This document shows, one piece after another, positions 41,894 to 43,888 of a stretch of DNA of 43,888 nucleotides; the stretch's first letter is position 1, and each line of letters begins with the position of its first letter. The DNA lies in the NCBI GenBank assembly GCA_937928045.1, contig CALFWO010000023.1, positions 1-43,888 on the forward strand, read 5' to 3'. The notes under the pieces were generated by a model. That model was given only the letters and a program-made list of their open reading frames with translations, made no database searches and was not told the DNA's origin. The position numbers and the translations under genes were made by a program. Source of the DNA: an uncultured Saprospiraceae bacterium (GTDB taxonomy: Bacteria; Bacteroidota; Bacteroidia; Chitinophagales; Saprospiraceae).

Positions 41894-42385
41894 TTACTTC
41901 TTATTCTTAATTAGACTTCTAAGCTGTTTTAATTGCTGAGCATTCATACCTTTTTTCGGAATTACATTGGCTGCTATTTTGTTTTGATAAATTAAAAACC
42001 ATGACTTGGTTTCTTTAATCTTATACATTTTTTCCCAAGTCAATTTTGACTCAAAACTTTCTCCTTTGACTTGAATCCAGGTTTCGTCAAAAGTATAAAC
42101 CATTTCTTCTTTAAATCGAATATTGGAATCATAGATTCTCTTGGTTTTCCATATTGTAAACCCCGGAACCAAAACGGTCATTCCAATTGCAAATATCAGT
42201 TGCTGCAAAGGAAATTGTCCTGAAGTGTCGAGATAACCAACCAGGTACAACAGTACTACTCCCCACATCATGAGTCCAATGAAGGTCAGGAGGATTCCAG
42301 TTGGTCGCGTATAAAGATTGTAGAGATTAAAGGCTCTATATTCCGGGTAGGTTAGTTTTGTTTTAATAGACAATGGCTGGTTCAT
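41894..42385 (-). CDS. YcxB-like membrane protein
   Basis: This 163-residue protein has two adjacent transmembrane helices (residues ~30-52, GILLTFIGLMMWGVVLLYLVGYL, and ~63-80, LIFAIGMTVLVPGFTIW). A C-terminal cytoplasmic domain follows with the YcxB pattern: ...YTFDETWIQVKGESFESKLTWEKMYKIKETKSWFLIYQNKIAANVIPKKGM, ending in a helix. Family function is unknown. It is transcribed in the same direction as the lipoprotein gene 41 bases downstream. Confidence 0.75.
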   Translation of the reverse strand: MNQPLSIKTKLTYPEYRAFNLYNLYTRPTGILLTFIGLMMWGVVLLYLVGYLDTSGQFPLQQLIFAIGMTVLVPGFTIWKTKRIYDSNIRFKEEMVYTFDETWIQVKGESFESKLTWEKMYKIKETKSWFLIYQNKIAANVIPKKGMNAQQLKQLRSLIKNKK

Positions 42386-42567
42386 GTAGTGATTCTATTT
42401 GAAATGGCACCTTAAGATATAATTAATTTAGTTGATATTAGGTTGAAAATTAAAATGTGGGTTGTATGGTTGAGGAGAAAAAGTTAAATGTTACTCAAAT
42501 GATAATTAGACTTATTCAAATTTCGAATTAATAAGATATTCGTATTTAGTTAGTATTTTTATGCTGG

Positions 42568-42597
42568 TTGTAATCAGCAATTGACTTATTTATTTTG
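42568..42597 (+). promoter_or_regulatory. possible promoter for the downstream lipoprotein
   Basis: TTG (42568-42570) and TATTTTG (42591-42597) are 20 bases apart, close to the Bacteroidota consensus, with one base fewer in the -7 element. It would start transcription at or near the ATG at 42600, implying a leaderless message. Confidence 0.35.
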
Positions 42598-42599
42598 TT

Positions 42600-43274
42600 A
42601 TGGAAATCGGCAATAGAATCATTCGCAGTTTGTTTGTGTTAATATTTTTGGGATGTAATCCTCCTGAGCGTGAGTTGAATGTAATATTTCCTATATCTGG
42701 AGAAATTATAGATTTCAAAAACGTTAAATTTGAATGGGAAACAAAGGGTGATTACATTCATGATTTTAGATTAACGGCTCTTGATCATGACAAATCTGTG
42801 CTTCGAAAAAATACGGACACCAGTACTTTTGAAAAGTTTCACATTGTTGACCAATTAAATCCTGGTGGAAAATATAATTTAGAAATACAAGGAATAGATG
42901 AAGTTGTTAATGTGAATTTTGTTACAAACGATGTTTTGGATGACCTTGAAAATGAATATGAAATAGATCTTAGATTTAGTTCTTGGGGACTGAATATACC
43001 TTTTGATACGACCTACAATGAAACAGTTAACTTACTAAGAATTGAGAATGGAATGAAATTGGATTTCATTCGCGATAATTTAGATACTGAGGTGCATTTT
43101 CGGCGTCACCTGGGAGATACCACAGTTTTCTATGTTGATGATTTAACACTGACCGGTTCTAATGTGAATGGCAGAAGTATGTCCGTTAATTTTGTTGATA
43201 GGATTCTTAGGTTTCACTTTAAAGCTGGTGGGAGTCAAGGGGGAACTACTTATACAGGAGAAGTTGAGTATTAA
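42600..43274 (+). CDS. hypothetical lipoprotein
   Basis: This 224-residue protein has a lipoprotein signal (SLFVLIFLGC, lipidated Cys19). Residues ~27-95 resemble a fibronectin-III-like sandwich (VIFPISGEIIDFKNVKFEWETKGD, YNLEIQGIDEVVNVNF). The C-terminal ~110 residues are beta-rich (LRFSSWGLNIPFDTTYNETVNLLRIENG, DDLTLTGSNVNGRSMSVNF). No family recognised. It probably faces the periplasm or surface and is monocistronic. Nothing convincing lies between its stop and the mnmD end. Confidence 0.6.
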   Translation: MEIGNRIIRSLFVLIFLGCNPPERELNVIFPISGEIIDFKNVKFEWETKGDYIHDFRLTALDHDKSVLRKNTDTSTFEKFHIVDQLNPGGKYNLEIQGIDEVVNVNFVTNDVLDDLENEYEIDLRFSSWGLNIPFDTTYNETVNLLRIENGMKLDFIRDNLDTEVHFRRHLGDTTVFYVDDLTLTGSNVNGRSMSVNFVDRILRFHFKAGGSQGGTTYTGEVEY

Positions 43275-43486
43275 TGGAGTAAGGTATTCGAAATAGGGAG
43301 TAAATTCATTTTAATAGCTACTAATTGGCGAAGAGAACACGATAGTCTCCATTGTGCCTTGATCGTCTTTTGCTGGGCGTTATAATTTATAATCTCAGAA
43401 GAAATTTATTCCATTCTATTTATGGTAAATTGAGTAACTTTTAAGGGGCAAAATATTAAATGGATAATGTAATTTTCTTGACTGTG

Positions 43487-43888
43487 TTAAGTTGTAAATA
43501 TTTTAGTAATCCGTAACATCTCCCTCTTCCCTGGAGGTCCCGGTATCCGTTCCGAAGTACAACCCAATGATTCAAAACTCCGTCGAACTACTCCTTTCGC
43601 GCAGTAAGTCGTTAATATCCCGCCAGGCTTCAATGAATTAATAAATATACCGAGCGCTTCTGTTGTCCAAAGTTCGGGCTGAGCGTTTGGTGCAAAAGCA
43701 TCGAAATAGATGAGGTCAAATTTATTGGTCTCCTTAAGTTGGAGAAAATCCATTTGCAGTTTGAGTATTGAAAATGTTTTGGTCACCTTCAATGTTTTCC
43801 CCCAATCTCCTTTATGAATTTGCTCAAATAAATCTTGCGAATTTGGAATATTCTGGGTGTAGTTCAGCTTTGCTAATAGTTCGGGAGC
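43487..43888 (-). CDS. mnmD: MnmD-type tRNA (mnm5s2U) methyltransferase, 5' part outside window
   Basis: The frame is open to the window edge; 134 codons are visible, from APELLAKLNYTQN. Diagnostic blocks are KGDWGKTLKVTKTFSILKLQMDF, KFDLIYFDAFAPNAQPELWT, LKPGGILTTYCAKGVVRRSFESLGCTSERIPGPPGKREMLRI. These match MnmD (DUF752), which uses SAM for the last methylation of 5-methylaminomethyl-2-thiouridine at the wobble position of tRNAs. Motif I lies upstream of the window. As in most Bacteroidota it ends without the MnmC oxidase domain on this side. Confidence 0.9.
   Translation of the reverse strand, partial: APELLAKLNYTQNIPNSQDLFEQIHKGDWGKTLKVTKTFSILKLQMDFLQLKETNKFDLIYFDAFAPNAQPELWTTEALGIFINSLKPGGILTTYCAKGVVRRSFESLGCTSERIPGPPGKREMLRITKIFTT

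Noticed and set aside
1-43888. CRISPR arrays, tRNA/rRNA genes, insertion sequences, integrases or prophage genes
   Set aside because: No regularly spaced direct repeats, no tRNA T-loop with a matching acceptor stem and no transposase- or phage-like protein were seen on either strand.

Overview
The window is chromosomal DNA of a member of the Bacteroidota, probably a free-living, Saprospira/Cytophaga-type bacterium. The support is: low G+C by eye, almost no Shine-Dalgarno sequences, -33 TTG / -7 TAnnTTTG-type promoters, type IX secretion (T9SS) C-terminal sorting domains on two proteins, a FISUMP-domain lipoprotein, a Bacteroidota-style FtsE, and mostly TAA/TAG stops. I see no rRNA, tRNA, insertion sequence, prophage or CRISPR array. 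The species is not identifiable from the window.

Layout. 1-5600: end of ftsE, a secreted PL6 alginate/chondroitin-type lyase, a DUF255 thioredoxin-fold lipoprotein whose reading frame carries one TGA exactly where the first Cys of its CxxC motif belongs, a candidate small RNA, and a degenerate histidine-kinase/receiver protein. 5900-10500: a YkuK-family RNase H-like protein and a two-gene envelope operon (TPR/beta-barrel protein and FISUMP lipoprotein). 10700-16350: an M16 protease pair (one catalytic, one not) and an SPFH/SHOCT plus zinc-ribbon membrane protein pair. 16440-19740: a half-length asparaginase-like protein, a small membrane protein, CsaA, and a GH100-like invertase with a PfkB sugar kinase (probable sucrose use). 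19770-22660: a PanE-like reductase, a zinc-ribbon/TerB protein, then a polycysteine leader peptide with a complete attenuator in front of a RimK-like ATP-grasp ligase. 23060-29990: a membrane protein and an HxlR regulator divergently arranged around a palindromic operator, and an RND efflux operon (adaptor, pump, TolC). 30000-32050: a mostly non-coding stretch with two structured, higher-G+C islands around a T9SS protein whose 5' end is broken by a TGA. 32050-43888: SDR, a PRMT-like methyltransferase, a serine beta-lactamase-fold hydrolase, a WYL regulator with a separate GyrI-like ligand-binding protein, a 1175-residue protein with a propeller-like N-terminus and a long hydrophobic helical core, several small envelope proteins, and the 3' part of mnmD.

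The best candidate for an undescribed system is 21498-22661. A near-consensus promoter sits so close to an ATG that the transcript may be leaderless. The 27-codon leader has five consecutive Cys codons. It is followed by mutually exclusive 1:2, 2:3 and 3:4 pairings like those of a classical amino-acid attenuator, and then by an ATP-grasp ligase that itself has three clustered cysteines. I infer that cysteine shortage switches on a ligase that may handle a cysteine-containing product. The second candidate is the UxxC-like TGA in the DUF255 protein (4269-4271), either a new selenoprotein or a very precisely placed nonsense mutation. Other points worth following are a dispersed 21-23 bp motif with an FNR-box-like core (three intergenic copies), a pseudo-kinase/pseudo-receiver, and the 1175-residue helical-core protein.
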